Source: Clostridiales bacterium
Lineage (GTDB): Bacteria; Bacillota; Clostridia; Saccharofermentanales; Saccharofermentanaceae
Direction of reading: 5' to 3'
DNA length: 64,000 nucleotides
Assembly (NCBI GenBank): GCA_017620475.1
Contig: JAFZQI010000046.1
Location: 1 to 64,000, forward strand
In this document: positions 16,382-25,743 of the stretch, in pieces
Layout: each line of letters begins with the position of its first letter
Position numbering within the stretch: the stretch's first letter is position 1
Made by a program: the position numbers and the translations under genes
Notes under the pieces: generated by a model
Database searches by the model: none
Told to the model about the DNA's origin: nothing
Seen by the model: only the letters and a program-made list of their open reading frames with translations

Positions 16382-18315
16382 TGAGCAAGACTTCATCAGC
16401 GGTCGTTTGTGAGACCAATCAGATACAGGGACAAAACCAGGAAAATGTATTTTTTCACAGTCTTTTTCGCGTACCGGAAGAATTCGCAGATGAATATGTT
16501 CGTTCTGCGAAATCTACGGCACCGATCCAGATCTGTGCTTGCTTCTCGGCACAGGGAGAAGACACCCTTGCGGCAATGACTCTTCAGGTCGTGCTGAAGA
16601 AAATGCAGGAAATTACTGCCCAGACCCAGTTAATGAGCGTTCTGGACTATGAGAGTTTCACGACACAGGTAGTAAATTTACTCAATAATACGGTTTGCCA
16701 GGAATCCATCAGGAATAATGGCGCGAGAATTCGTGTTTCTATGTCGATGGTCATCATTGAAGGCGATACTCTTCGGGTGATGAATATTGGAAATACTCAT
16801 ATTTGGCTCTATCGTCAGGGTAAATTGATTTCTCTTACCGAGAATCAGACGGTGGCTCACCGGTATGTTCAAATGGGTGCCATTCCTAAGGAAGCCGAGT
16901 ATATGCATGAGGGCAAGAACGAACTTACGCAGTATCTGGGAAGATTTGCTCAGGACGGTGAGGTCATTCCGGATAAGAAAGTTCACCTGAAACTTCAGGA
17001 TGGCGATGATATCGTCATGATCGGAACCGGGTTGGATCAATGTTTGCCGATTCAGAAACTCGGCGCGGTGATCGCTCGCCCTACGCAGCCGGAAACCAAG
17101 GCTTCCGAAATCATTCAGCTGGGAATTAATAATGGCGTGAAATTCGGATTGACTGCTCTTGTTATGCGTATTGAGAGTACATTGCTGCTTCCGGGAGATG
17201 CGGATATCGAACAGGCGGCAGTTTCCAACGATCTTTCCGTTGCTCCTAAGCATGTTGTCCCGGATGTTCCGGTGGCGCCAATCGTTAAGCCTGCTTCATC
17301 TGTGGTTCCGGAAGATGCTCCTACGATTCAATCTGAAGAACTTCGCTATCAGATGAACCAGGTCATGGGGCAGGGGGAAGCAACTGCGGATCCGGTTGGT
17401 TCGAATTATGACGATGATTTTGATGACGAAGACTTCGACGACGATGAGGATGAGATAGAAGAACCCCGTGTTTCGGCTTCTTCCGAAAAAACAAAGACTT
17501 CAAAGAAGAAGAGTAAAACTTTGAAATATGTTCTTATCGGACTGCTTATTTTCGTAATCAGCTGTTTGGTCGGATATTTGGGCATGTACGTTCTCTTTAA
17601 TGCCGGTCATTGGACAGGAAATCTCAAATCGATCACCTCAGAGACAACTTCAGAGTCCAATGAAGATGTGAGCGGTCAGGTCGTCTATGCACTTTATGAT
17701 GATACGGCTTTGTATGTCGAAGAGTCTCTGGATAGCCAATCCATCGATATTCTTTCCCGCGGTGAAGCTGTGACACTTCTTGCGATGAACGAGAATTTTG
17801 CCAAAGTTAGAAAAGAAAACGGCTTAATGGGCTATGTTCCGCTCGAGATGATCTCGGATGAGGATCCTACAGCCGGAGAAACAAGTGCGACGGAGTTCTA
17901 TGATCCAACACCGGTGCCGACGACTACGGAGCCTAAGGATACATCGGAGGAGCCTGCGGATACTACGGAGACGGAAGCACCTTCTGAGAGTACGACTGAA
18001 TCGACTGAGGAATCTTCAGAGGCGACATCGGATACTTCTGCGTCAGATCCGTCGGAGAGCTCTTCTGAGCCCACTTCTGAAAGTACTTCGGAGAGCACAT
18101 CCGAAAAGCCTTCCGAGAGTTCGGAAAGCACATCCGAGAAGCCTTCCGAGAGTTCTTCTGAACAGACATCCGAATCATCTGAAAGCTCTTCAGAATCATC
18201 TGAGAGTTCAGAGGAATCCTCTGAGAATACAGAGAGTTCAGAAGCCACATCTGAAACTCCGGCACCTGCTGATGCACAACCGTCGGACGGGGAAGGAGAA
18301 CCTTCTGCGGATTGA
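16381..18315 (+). CDS. Membrane-anchored PP2C-fold pseudophosphatase with external SH3-like domain and Ser/Thr/Glu-rich tail
   Basis: 644 residues. Residues 1-265 follow the PP2C/PPM pattern (IIEGDTLRVMNIGNTHIWLYRQGKL; NELTQYLG; GDDIVMIGTGLDQCL), but each metal-binding aspartate position is changed: NED becomes QEN, the DGMGG loop is absent (ACFSAQGED), SDGLTD becomes GTGLDQ, and the final DN becomes FG. An acidic run (343-361) and a basic stretch precede one transmembrane helix (382-405). Outside the cell lies an SH3-like domain (about 434-491) and a low-complexity tail of Ser, Thr, Glu and Pro to the C-terminus. It is likely a non-catalytic sensor or scaffold coupled to the LCP ligase before it (TAATG overlap). 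Confidence 0.72.
   Translation: MSKTSSAVVCETNQIQGQNQENVFFHSLFRVPEEFADEYVRSAKSTAPIQICACFSAQGEDTLAAMTLQVVLKKMQEITAQTQLMSVLDYESFTTQVVNLLNNTVCQESIRNNGARIRVSMSMVIIEGDTLRVMNIGNTHIWLYRQGKLISLTENQTVAHRYVQMGAIPKEAEYMHEGKNELTQYLGRFAQDGEVIPDKKVHLKLQDGDDIVMIGTGLDQCLPIQKLGAVIARPTQPETKASEIIQLGINNGVKFGLTALVMRIESTLLLPGDADIEQAAVSNDLSVAPKHVVPDVPVAPIVKPASSVVPEDAPTIQSEELRYQMNQVMGQGEATADPVGSNYDDDFDDEDFDDDEDEIEEPRVSASSEKTKTSKKKSKTLKYVLIGLLIFVISCLVGYLGMYVLFNAGHWTGNLKSITSETTSESNEDVSGQVVYALYDDTALYVEESLDSQSIDILSRGEAVTLLAMNENFAKVRKENGLMGYVPLEMISDEDPTAGETSATEFYDPTPVPTTTEPKDTSEEPADTTETEAPSESTTESTEESSEATSDTSASDPSESSSEPTSESTSESTSEKPSESSESTSEKPSESSSEQTSESSESSSESSESSEESSENTESSEATSETPAPADAQPSDGEGEPSAD
18091..18156 (+). repeat. 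Two tandem 33-base coding repeats
   Basis: Two adjacent 33-base units (18091-18123 and 18124-18156) differ at only a few positions and each encode ESTSEKPSESS. They sit in the serine-rich tail of the PP2C-fold protein, within a larger low-complexity stretch (about 17930-18260). Such repeats tend to vary in copy number. Confidence 0.85.
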
Positions 18316-18338
18316 TGAACGGATGTTTCTGCTGCTGA

Positions 18339-19484
18339 TCAAAGTATGATCTTGTTCATTTCTTCAATTTTGAATTCATGAGAAAGCGGGAGTTCAACTT
18401 CCGCTTTTTTCATTACGGACCGATAGAAGCCAAGTACCATATCCACCGCTTTATATCCGCTTCGTCCATCTGCAATGGGTGAGGTTCCCGAGGCGATTGC
18501 ATGGTGAAGATCAAAGTAAATGCCATAGTGCGGGTTCTTCGCGACTGCAATCAGATAAGACAAACCGTTCTGCTTGATATATCTGCGAAGATAGCGGAAT
18601 GCCAGATTTCTGCCTTTCGGGGTCGTAATCGAGAAAGATGGCTTTCCTTTTCGTAGAGATATACGGATGGAAGCCTTTTCTGCATTTATGAAAAAGGATG
18701 CCTCGTGATCGTTGGGAAAAGTTGCCGTAGTTCCCTCAACCTGGCAAAGTGCGCCGTTTTCGAAGGTGTAAACGCCAAGCGCCGTGTCTTCTGCCTCCAT
18801 ATCGCGGAAACGTTTGGCGATCATTCCGTAAACATTAGTCGCTTCGGCATTCATGAGGTAACACATTAGGTCCAGTGCGTGAACTGATTGATTCATCAGT
18901 GCGCCGCCGTCACTCTTCCAGGTGCCGCGCCATGCGGCCTGATGATAGTAATCATCTCCGTGTCCCCATCGTACGACGACAGAGCCATGGCCGGCTTTCC
19001 CGAAGATGCCGTTGACCATATCCTCATGAAGGAGATTGACGATTGGAAAATAACGGTAAATGTGCCCCATCGCAATCTTCAGACCTTTGCTTTCAGCTAA
19101 TTCATATAGCTCCCTGGATGATTTGTTGCTCATAGTCATCGGTTTTTCGAGAAGAATATTACAACCGAACTCTAAACAGTCCTTAGCGATCTGAAAATGA
19201 AGACCGGAAGGTACGGTAATGGCAACGATATCAGGATGGATCTCTGATAACATCTCTTTATAGTCGATAAAGGTCTTAATCGAAGCCTTGAATTCCTGGT
19301 GCTTTTTGATTTTGCGCTTACATGAAGAAAGCAGGTGGGACGGTGCATCCTGATTGGTATCGACGAGCGCACATAGGGTGAGACGGTCTTTGAGCTTTGC
19401 GATCGCACGGATATGTTTTTCACTGACTCGTCCGCATCCGATAATTGCGACCTTGAATCTTGCCAAATCTACATTCTGCGCCAT
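18339..19484 (-). CDS. Gfo/Idh/MocA family NAD(P)-dependent oxidoreductase
   Basis: 381 residues. N-terminal Rossmann domain with VAIIGCGRVSEKHIRAI, then the family motif EKPM (LLEKPMTMS), then the C-terminal substrate domain with GHIYRYFPI, GGALMNQSVHALDLM and a tyrosine-rich end. These enzymes oxidise or reduce sugars, inositols or UDP-sugars. The closest architecture is that of UDP-sugar 3-dehydrogenases used in surface polysaccharide synthesis, but substrate cannot be fixed from sequence. GAGGGTG precedes the ATG. It converges on the PP2C-fold gene with only 23 bases between the stops and no obvious terminator. Confidence 0.85.
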   Translation of the reverse strand: MAQNVDLARFKVAIIGCGRVSEKHIRAIAKLKDRLTLCALVDTNQDAPSHLLSSCKRKIKKHQEFKASIKTFIDYKEMLSEIHPDIVAITVPSGLHFQIAKDCLEFGCNILLEKPMTMSNKSSRELYELAESKGLKIAMGHIYRYFPIVNLLHEDMVNGIFGKAGHGSVVVRWGHGDDYYHQAAWRGTWKSDGGALMNQSVHALDLMCYLMNAEATNVYGMIAKRFRDMEAEDTALGVYTFENGALCQVEGTTATFPNDHEASFFINAEKASIRISLRKGKPSFSITTPKGRNLAFRYLRRYIKQNGLSYLIAVAKNPHYGIYFDLHHAIASGTSPIADGRSGYKAVDMVLGFYRSVMKKAEVELPLSHEFKIEEMNKIIL

Positions 19485-19594
19485 ATGACACCCTCGCTTA
19501 CACTATTATTCTACGGATATTCTAACATAACCGCATGAGAAACTATATAAAATGATACAATATCAGATATAAGACATATAAGGAGAGAACGCCT

Positions 19595-20923
19595 ATGAAT
19601 ATGCTTGAATTGATCGAGAAGAAACGTGATGGCGGAGTATTGAATAAAGATGAAATCGATTTCTTTGTTCATGGAGTGACTGACCGTAGTATCCCGGATT
19701 ATCAGATATCCGCTTTCCTGATGGCCGTTCTCTGGAAAGGAATGGATGATGAAGAGACAGCAGAACTGACCATGGCGATGTCAAGATCAGGTAAGATCTG
19801 CGATCTTTCAAACATTCCGGGCACAAAAGTAGATAAGCACAGCACCGGCGGAGTCGGGGACAAGGTCACGCCCATCCTGCTGCCTGTAGTTGCTTCTTTT
19901 GGAATACCTTGCGTTAAGTTATCCGGACGGGGGTTGGGCTTTACAGGCGGAACGATCGATAAATTCGAGTCGATCAAAGGTTTTTCGACTTCTGTCGATC
20001 CGTCGTCGTTTAAAGATAGAATAGAGGAATGCGGTATGCTTCTCGGCGGTCAGACAGCTGATCTGGCTCCATGTGACAAGTATCTCTATGCACTACGGGA
20101 TGTGACGGGTACCGTTCCTTCTATTCCGCTGATCGCTTCCAGTATAATGAGCAAGAAGATTGCAGGAGGCGCAGATGCGATCGTTCTCGATATTACTTGC
20201 GGGAGCGGTGCTTTTATGAAAGATGAGGCATCTGCAGGGGAACTGGCAAGGCGTATGATTTCGATTGGAAAACTGGCCGGGAGACCGGTGTCATGTGTAA
20301 TGACTTCCATGCAGCAGCCTTTAGGCGAGATGGTCGGGAATGTTCTGGAGATGCAGGAGGTTCTTCAGATCCTGCGTGGTGAGGGAAGAGAAGATGTTAA
20401 GAAAGTCGTGCTGACTATGGCGGCAGAGATGCTGCATCTGACGCCTTACGGTAGGGGCCTTGAGCGTGAAGAACTGATGGAGCGCTGCCGTGAGAAACTA
20501 AATAATGGTGAAGCATGGGATAAATTCGGCGAGCTTGTCCTTTCACAAGGTGGAATGCTTCAGTCTGACGGTTCACCGGTATTCGTGGATCAGCCTTTTG
20601 ATGTGATGACGGTATATGCAGAAAAGGACGGTTATATCGCTTCCTGTGATGCGCTTTCCGTTGGCGAAGCCTCATGTCTTCTCGGTGCTGGCCGGATGGA
20701 GAAAGAAGATAAGATCGATATGGGCGCAGGAATACGCCTTTATAAAAAGATCGGCGAGAAGGTCAAACGGGGTGAGGAACTCTTTACACTATACACGGGA
20801 TCTGATCCCCAGGTGGGAGATGACCGTATTGATGAGGCTTTGTTTAAGATGCAGGATGCCTATGAAATCGCTTCGGACCCTGTGGAACCTCCGAAAGAGA
20901 TCCTGAGTATCATTTCTCCGTGA
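19595..20923 (+). CDS. pdp: Pyrimidine-nucleoside phosphorylase
   Basis: Phosphorolysis of thymidine, deoxyuridine or uridine to free base and (deoxy)ribose-1-phosphate. 442 residues. The phosphate-binding signature KHSTGGVGDKVT and SGRGLGFTGGTIDKFESI are complete, as is the C-terminal domain (MGAGIRLYKKIGEKVKRGEELF). The length and gram-positive type fit pyrimidine-nucleoside phosphorylase (pdp/pyn) rather than strict thymidine phosphorylase (deoA), but the two cannot be cleanly separated by eye. AAGGAGAG precedes ATG 19595. Confidence 0.93.
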   Translation: MNMLELIEKKRDGGVLNKDEIDFFVHGVTDRSIPDYQISAFLMAVLWKGMDDEETAELTMAMSRSGKICDLSNIPGTKVDKHSTGGVGDKVTPILLPVVASFGIPCVKLSGRGLGFTGGTIDKFESIKGFSTSVDPSSFKDRIEECGMLLGGQTADLAPCDKYLYALRDVTGTVPSIPLIASSIMSKKIAGGADAIVLDITCGSGAFMKDEASAGELARRMISIGKLAGRPVSCVMTSMQQPLGEMVGNVLEMQEVLQILRGEGREDVKKVVLTMAAEMLHLTPYGRGLEREELMERCREKLNNGEAWDKFGELVLSQGGMLQSDGSPVFVDQPFDVMTVYAEKDGYIASCDALSVGEASCLLGAGRMEKEDKIDMGAGIRLYKKIGEKVKRGEELFTLYTGSDPQVGDDRIDEALFKMQDAYEIASDPVEPPKEILSIISP

Positions 20924-20929
20924 TTTCTG

Positions 20930-20958
20930 TTGCGAACGGAAAAAATGATTGCTATAAT
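20930..20958 (+). promoter_or_regulatory. Sigma-A promoter for ruvCAB-queH
   Basis: TTGCGA (20930-20935), 17-base spacer, perfect TATAAT (20953-20958), 41 bases before the ruvC start. Confidence 0.8.
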
Positions 20959-20999
20959 ACAAAAGAACGAATGTTCACATTTTGGAAAGGGTGTGTAAT

Positions 21000-21536
21000 A
21001 TGGTCATTCTAGGCATTGATCCAGGATATGCGATCACCGGATACGGCGTGGTTTCCTATGAGAAGAATCATTTTACTGTTCTTGATTATGGAGCCATTAC
21101 GACGAAAGCACACACTCCTTTTGAACAGAGACTGCTGACTTTGCATCAGCAGCTGGATGTGATTATTGGGAGATTCCATCCGGATGTTATGGCAATTGAG
21201 GAATTATTCTTTGAACGCAATACTACAACGGCTATTGGAACGGCTCAGGCGCGAGGCGTGGAGATTCTGGCGGCGGCCGAGGCAAATGTTCCTGTTTATG
21301 AGTATACTCCGATGCAGATCAAGCAGGCTGTGACCGGGTACGGTAAGGCGGACAAGAACCAGGTTTCTCAGATGGTTAAGATGCTTCTTAATCTGAAAGA
21401 GCTTCCGAAACCTGATGACGTTACGGATGCTCTTGCTATTGCCATTTGCCAGGCTCATACCGGAATGAATACGGCATTTCAGGCAGTGGCCGGTTATCAG
21501 TACGGACGATATGGAAAGAAAGAGTGGGATGTTTAA
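21000..21536 (+). CDS. ruvC: Crossover junction endodeoxyribonuclease RuvC
   Basis: Cleaves Holliday junctions brought by RuvAB. 178 residues, RNase H fold. Catalytic acidic residues are seen in LGIDPGYAITGYG (Asp7), AIEELFFERNTTTA and the C-terminal DDVTDALAIAICQAH. The start is ATG 21000 behind GGAAAGG; a TTG at 20982 overlaps that site and is rejected. The stop TAA overlaps the ruvA ATG (TAATG). Own promoter upstream. Confidence 0.96.
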   Translation: MVILGIDPGYAITGYGVVSYEKNHFTVLDYGAITTKAHTPFEQRLLTLHQQLDVIIGRFHPDVMAIEELFFERNTTTAIGTAQARGVEILAAAEANVPVYEYTPMQIKQAVTGYGKADKNQVSQMVKMLLNLKELPKPDDVTDALAIAICQAHTGMNTAFQAVAGYQYGRYGKKEWDV

Positions 21537-22144
21537 TGTACGCGTATATCAAAGGTAAATTTGTTTCGGTTCGCGGAGAAGATATTATCGTTGAAAACAA
21601 CGGCATAGGCTACAAGATTTATATGCCGTTGCTTCTTCAAGGGCGGATCGGTCATGTGGGTGATCAGGTCTGTGTTTATACATATTATTATGTAAGAGAA
21701 GATATGATAGCATTGTACGGTTTCCCGGAGCCGGAAGATCAGGATATGTTTGAGCTCCTTCTTACGGTCAGCGGGATCGGCCCCAAAACGGCAATAACGG
21801 TGGTTGAGACACTTCGTCCTTCTGAACTTGCTATGGCTGTTCTGCAAGGTGACATTAAGAAGATCAGTTCGGTCAGGGGCCTCGGAAAGAAATCGGCAGA
21901 GCGTATTATTCTTGAACTGAAGGATAAGCTCAAGGGCTTTGATGTATCTTCTGTCGAGCAGTCAGATGGGTTCGATGCAGTGATTCCGGAAGCGGGTCAG
22001 AGTGAACTCGAGGATTGCATTTCAGCTTTGGTCGTGCTCGGCTACCCTGCATCTGAAGCGGGTAAAGCGGCCAGAGCCGTATATCATGAAGGCGTAAGTG
22101 TCGAAGAGATGATCCGAAGTGCGCTTCGGTATATGGCGAAATAA
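21536..22144 (+). CDS. ruvA: Holliday junction branch migration protein RuvA
   Basis: Tetrameric junction-binding subunit of the RuvAB motor. 202 residues starting MYAYIKGKFVSVRGEDIIVE, the normal N-terminal OB domain; two helix-hairpin-helix motifs follow (LLTVSGIGPKTAITVV and ISSVRGLGKKSAERII), then the C-terminal three-helix domain that contacts RuvB (DCISALVVLGYPASEAGKA). The ATG is coupled to the ruvC stop. Confidence 0.96.
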   Translation: MYAYIKGKFVSVRGEDIIVENNGIGYKIYMPLLLQGRIGHVGDQVCVYTYYYVREDMIALYGFPEPEDQDMFELLLTVSGIGPKTAITVVETLRPSELAMAVLQGDIKKISSVRGLGKKSAERIILELKDKLKGFDVSSVEQSDGFDAVIPEAGQSELEDCISALVVLGYPASEAGKAARAVYHEGVSVEEMIRSALRYMAK

Positions 22145-22160
22145 GGAGATATAGCACGGG

Positions 22161-23291
22161 ATGGACTTTACTGATTTTGAACATGATGATCGAATGATCG
22201 CTAGAGAACGGCTTCCTGAAGACCGTGATGAGAAGAGCCTTCGCCCTTTAACGTGGGACGATTATTCCGGTCAGAAACAGGTCACGGATAATCTTAAGAT
22301 CTTCATTGAAGCGGCTATGCGACGAGGGGAAGCCCTTGACCATTGCCTTTTATACGGGCCGCCTGGTCTTGGAAAGACGACGCTTGCAGGTATTATTGCG
22401 AATGAGATGGGTGTAAACCTGCGTATTACCACGGGTCCGGCTATTGAGAAGGCAGGGGATCTCGCGGCTTTGCTTACGAGTCTTCAGGAAAGAGAAGTGC
22501 TTTTTATCGATGAAATACATCGTCTCAACCGAAATGTGGAGGAAGTTCTTTATCCGGCGATGGAGGATTTTGCTTTGGATATAATGATCGGTAAAGGGCC
22601 GGCAGCCAGATCGATCCGCTTGGATCTTCCGAAGTTTACGCTTATTGGTGCAACAACCCGCGCCGGTATGCTTTCAGCACCTCTTCGTGATCGATTTGGC
22701 ATGGTTCATCGTCTGGAATTATATAAACCCGAAGAACTTAAGGTCATTCTTAAACGAGATGCTGAGATCCTTGATATCGGGATCGATGATGAGGGCCTGG
22801 ATTGTCTAGCGCGCCGATCCCGCGGTACTCCGCGTATTGCTATTCGCCTGCTTAAGAGATTGCGCGACTTTGCGCAGGTTCGTGGCGGAGGTGTAATCAA
22901 TCGTGAGATCGCCGAATTCGGTTTGGAGCAGCTTGCTATCGATGAAATGGGACTGGATTCTACGGATAGAAGGATCATGACATCGATTGCCGAGAAATTC
23001 CTAGGCGGACCGGTTGGATTAGACACGCTTGCTGCCTGCACCGGTGAAGATGCGGGGACGATAGAGGATGTATATGAACCTTTCCTTATGCAGTGCGGGT
23101 TTATTGCAAAGACCCCGAGAGGCAGAGTGCTTGCCCCACAAGGTTGGAAACATCTCGGTTTGTCTTGCCCTGCTGATCTGGATAGAAAACTCAGCGGTTT
23201 AGGTGTTTCTACGAAAAATACAAATGATTCTGCCCAGATCACGATCGATGATGTGATAAATAAGCGATCTGAAGATCCCGAGGATGTATAA
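22161..23291 (+). CDS. ruvB: Holliday junction helicase motor RuvB
   Basis: AAA+ ATPase that drives branch migration with RuvA. 376 residues, slightly longer than usual (about 335-350) through N- and C-terminal extensions. Walker A GPPGLGKT (residues 66-73), Walker [10 protein letters not shown], sensor 1 [18 protein letters not shown] and the arginine-finger region, then a winged-helix domain ([19 protein letters not shown] ... [12 protein letters not shown]). AAGGAG lies about 11 bases before the ATG. queH starts on the base after the stop. Confidence 0.97.
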   Translation: MDFTDFEHDDRMIARERLPEDRDEKSLRPLTWDDYSGQKQVTDNLKIFIEAAMRRGEALDHCLLYGPPGLGKTTLAGIIANEMGVNLRITTGPAIEKAGDLAALLTSLQEREVLFIDEIHRLNRNVEEVLYPAMEDFALDIMIGKGPAARSIRLDLPKFTLIGATTRAGMLSAPLRDRFGMVHRLELYKPEELKVILKRDAEILDIGIDDEGLDCLARRSRGTPRIAIRLLKRLRDFAQVRGGGVINREIAEFGLEQLAIDEMGLDSTDRRIMTSIAEKFLGGPVGLDTLAACTGEDAGTIEDVYEPFLMQCGFIAKTPRGRVLAPQGWKHLGLSCPADLDRKLSGLGVSTKNTNDSAQITIDDVINKRSEDPEDV

Positions 23292-23876
23292 ATGAGTGAT
23301 GGAAAGATCCTTCTTCATGCCTGTTGTGCTCCATGTGCGGAATATCCTGTGTTTGATTTGATCTCCCGTGACATGAAACCGGATGTGCTATATTATAATC
23401 CGAATATCCATCCGCGCTTCGAATTTGACAGGAGAAGGGAACAGGTCGTTCGTTTGGGTGAACTGTTCGATCTTTCCTGTTTTTTTGTCGATGATTTCCG
23501 AATGGATGCGTGGCTTTCACGTGAATGGGAGGATTCTTATACATCACGTTGCGATATGTGTTATGCGATCCGTATGGATTTTAGTGCCAGATATGCGAAG
23601 GAGCATGGCTATGATGCTTTTTCCACGAGTTTGCTGGTAAGTCCGTACCAGCAGCATGACAAAATCAGGGAAATGGCTTCTTCCTGTGCAGAAAGATACG
23701 GAGTACGTTTCTTATATATGGATTGGAGACCGAATTTCCGGGAAGGACAGAATATGGCACGGGAACACGGCCTATACAGGCAGAAGTATTGCGGATGTAT
23801 CTATTCGCTGGATGATTCGAAATATAAGGAGAAGATTATTTCTTCATTCCCGGATGGTTGGGAAGCTTCGCACTAA
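23292..23876 (+). CDS. queH: Epoxyqueuosine reductase QueH
   Basis: Reduces epoxyqueuosine to queuosine in tRNA, the last step of queuosine synthesis, as the non-orthologous replacement of QueG (DUF208 family). 194 residues. Cysteine motifs LHACCAPCAEY, TSRCDMCYAIR and YCGCIYSLDDS hold the iron-sulfur and second metal site of the family. Directly follows ruvB with no gap. Its last 41 bases overlap the end of rqcH on the other strand. Other queuosine genes are not in the window. Confidence 0.93.
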   Translation: MSDGKILLHACCAPCAEYPVFDLISRDMKPDVLYYNPNIHPRFEFDRRREQVVRLGELFDLSCFFVDDFRMDAWLSREWEDSYTSRCDMCYAIRMDFSARYAKEHGYDAFSTSLLVSPYQQHDKIREMASSCAERYGVRFLYMDWRPNFREGQNMAREHGLYRQKYCGCIYSLDDSKYKEKIISSFPDGWEASH

Positions 23877-25740
23877 CCAGGATCGTATTATATTCTTCAT
23901 AGATCACCATTCCGGGTTTGGCTTTCGGGATCTTCTTGACGTGGCTTACAGGACAGTAATCGATCTGTACACGCACATCGTATTCCGCTTTTGATTCGGA
24001 AGTGCCTGTTGAAAAGGCCTTATTACTTCGTGAGAAGTAAGCCGCAATAGACGCAGCCTCAACAATGGCTTTTTCCGTAGGCTCTTTGCCATTTGTCCGT
24101 AGAATAACATGAGTTCCGGGCATGTTCTTCACGTGAAACCAGATATCATTTTTTGCGGCCACATGAAAGGTGAGATGATCGTTTTGAATGTTGTTTCTTC
24201 CGGCCAGTACCTCAAAGTGACCGTCGACTTCATATCGGCGGGGAGAAGAGGTGTCTTCCGCTTTTTTCCTCGATGAACTCTTGTCTTTCCTCGATCTGGC
24301 CGCTTCAGCCGCTTTCCGAAGAGCGCGGGAAGAGGCTTTGCCGGATTTGGCCTTGCCGGGATGATACTTTTCAGAAGTTTTGTCGGACTTTTCTTCCTTT
24401 TCGGGAGCGATTGCCGTTTGAAACTCGAATTCTACAGCCTGCAGATCTTCCGGTTCATTGGCGGCATCGATTGCTTGGATCAAGGATTGCAGGTAGGCCA
24501 CCTCGGATCTTTCCTCCTCTAGGAAACGGGTTGCAGCTTCCCTGCGGCTAAGTGCTTTTCGATAACGCTTAAGATAGATCTGTCCCTGTTCTGTAGGCGT
24601 CATAGTCGGATCAAGCGCAATTTCCGTAGTATGGCCGAAATCAGGATAGTCGGGAATAGAGAGTACCTTATCTTCCGGTTGGATCAGATACTGATATGCA
24701 AGGATCAATTCGCCCTGTGATTTCATTGCTTCGGCATCTGCTGTGGCGCGAATATCTTCTTCGTGAATTGACAGTTTTCTAGCGGCGTGATTGTACGCAT
24801 TGGAAAGAAGAGTACGTATTTGCTTCCGTTTCGTTTCGAACCGTAGCTGTCTGTCTTTAAAAGCATGGACGATATCCATGGCTTCAGATAGTGAAGATGC
24901 AGTTCTGGCGATTCCTGCATCTTTTAATTCCAGAGCATGCCAGTCAGAAGGTTCTCCGTCGATATAAAATACTGTCGGTTTCGCTGAATAATGGCAAATG
25001 TCGGTTAAAACCGTTTTCAGAACGGATATGAGAGACGCGCGATCTTCTTCTGTCAGAGAGGAGTATCCCATTCGTGGATCCAGTTTGGTTTCAAAGCATA
25101 TATCGTTAGCAAGAAGCGGAGAGAAACCAAGAAGTGAATCCAGTAATGCTTTGGCAAGAGGGCGCTGGCGTGATTCCTGTAATATCGGCATCTGGTCATG
25201 GTTTATCATATCAAGTGCCCTGTCGGGAGCGATTTTACCTTGCGACGGCGGGGCTTCATAAATCCTGGCGGGCATGATCTCACGGACACGGCTTGTAGAA
25301 TTATCTACATGGAGGAGCGCGTCAATGATCCGATTCTCGGAATTCAGGAAAATAATATTACTATACCGTCCCATCATTTCAACAACCAGTTTCTTGATTG
25401 AGGTGTCATGGAGTTCGTCTGTTGTTGATATGGATATCGTAATGATACGCTCAAAATCAGGGCATTCGACGGAGAGGATCCTGGCGCCTTGCAGGTGTTT
25501 GCGCAGAAGCATACAGAAATTCGGGGGCATCTGGGGATTCTCACGCATGACCTCGGTAAACTGAACACGGGGACTCTGCGGGTCACAGCTAAGGAGAAGT
25601 TTTTTGTTGCCGGATGCGTTTCTGATAGTAAAGAATACTTCAAAACGGCTTGGCTGATAGATCTTATCGATCCTGGCGCCGGCAAGTTCACTATTAAGTT
25701 CGTGAGCAAGTAGGTGGGTTGAGATTCCGTCGAGCGGCAT
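23836..25740 (-). CDS. rqcH: Ribosome quality control protein RqcH (NFACT/FbpA family)
   Basis: Binds obstructed 50S subunits and recruits tRNA-Ala to add C-terminal alanine tails to stalled chains. 634 residues: NFACT-N (MPLDGISTHLLAHELNSEL), a coiled-coil middle (about 270-440), and C-terminal NFACT-R/DUF814 (GRNNIQNDHLTFHVA, DIWFHVKNMPGTHVIL). B. subtilis RqcH is about 570 residues; here a Lys/Ser/Glu-rich insert (about 455-515) lies between coiled coil and NFACT-R. Older annotations read fibronectin-binding protein. It tail-overlaps queH by 41 bases. Confidence 0.93.
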   Translation of the reverse strand: MPLDGISTHLLAHELNSELAGARIDKIYQPSRFEVFFTIRNASGNKKLLLSCDPQSPRVQFTEVMRENPQMPPNFCMLLRKHLQGARILSVECPDFERIITISISTTDELHDTSIKKLVVEMMGRYSNIIFLNSENRIIDALLHVDNSTSRVREIMPARIYEAPPSQGKIAPDRALDMINHDQMPILQESRQRPLAKALLDSLLGFSPLLANDICFETKLDPRMGYSSLTEEDRASLISVLKTVLTDICHYSAKPTVFYIDGEPSDWHALELKDAGIARTASSLSEAMDIVHAFKDRQLRFETKRKQIRTLLSNAYNHAARKLSIHEEDIRATADAEAMKSQGELILAYQYLIQPEDKVLSIPDYPDFGHTTEIALDPTMTPTEQGQIYLKRYRKALSRREAATRFLEEERSEVAYLQSLIQAIDAANEPEDLQAVEFEFQTAIAPEKEEKSDKTSEKYHPGKAKSGKASSRALRKAAEAARSRKDKSSSRKKAEDTSSPRRYEVDGHFEVLAGRNNIQNDHLTFHVAAKNDIWFHVKNMPGTHVILRTNGKEPTEKAIVEAASIAAYFSRSNKAFSTGTSESKAEYDVRVQIDYCPVSHVKKIPKAKPGMVIYEEYNTILVSAKLPNHPGMKK

Positions 25741-25743
25741 AGA

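Noticed and set aside
17930..18260. CRISPR-like or intergenic tandem repeat array
   Set aside because: The repeats are in frame, encode a Ser/Thr/Glu-rich tail, and have no spacers of regular length.
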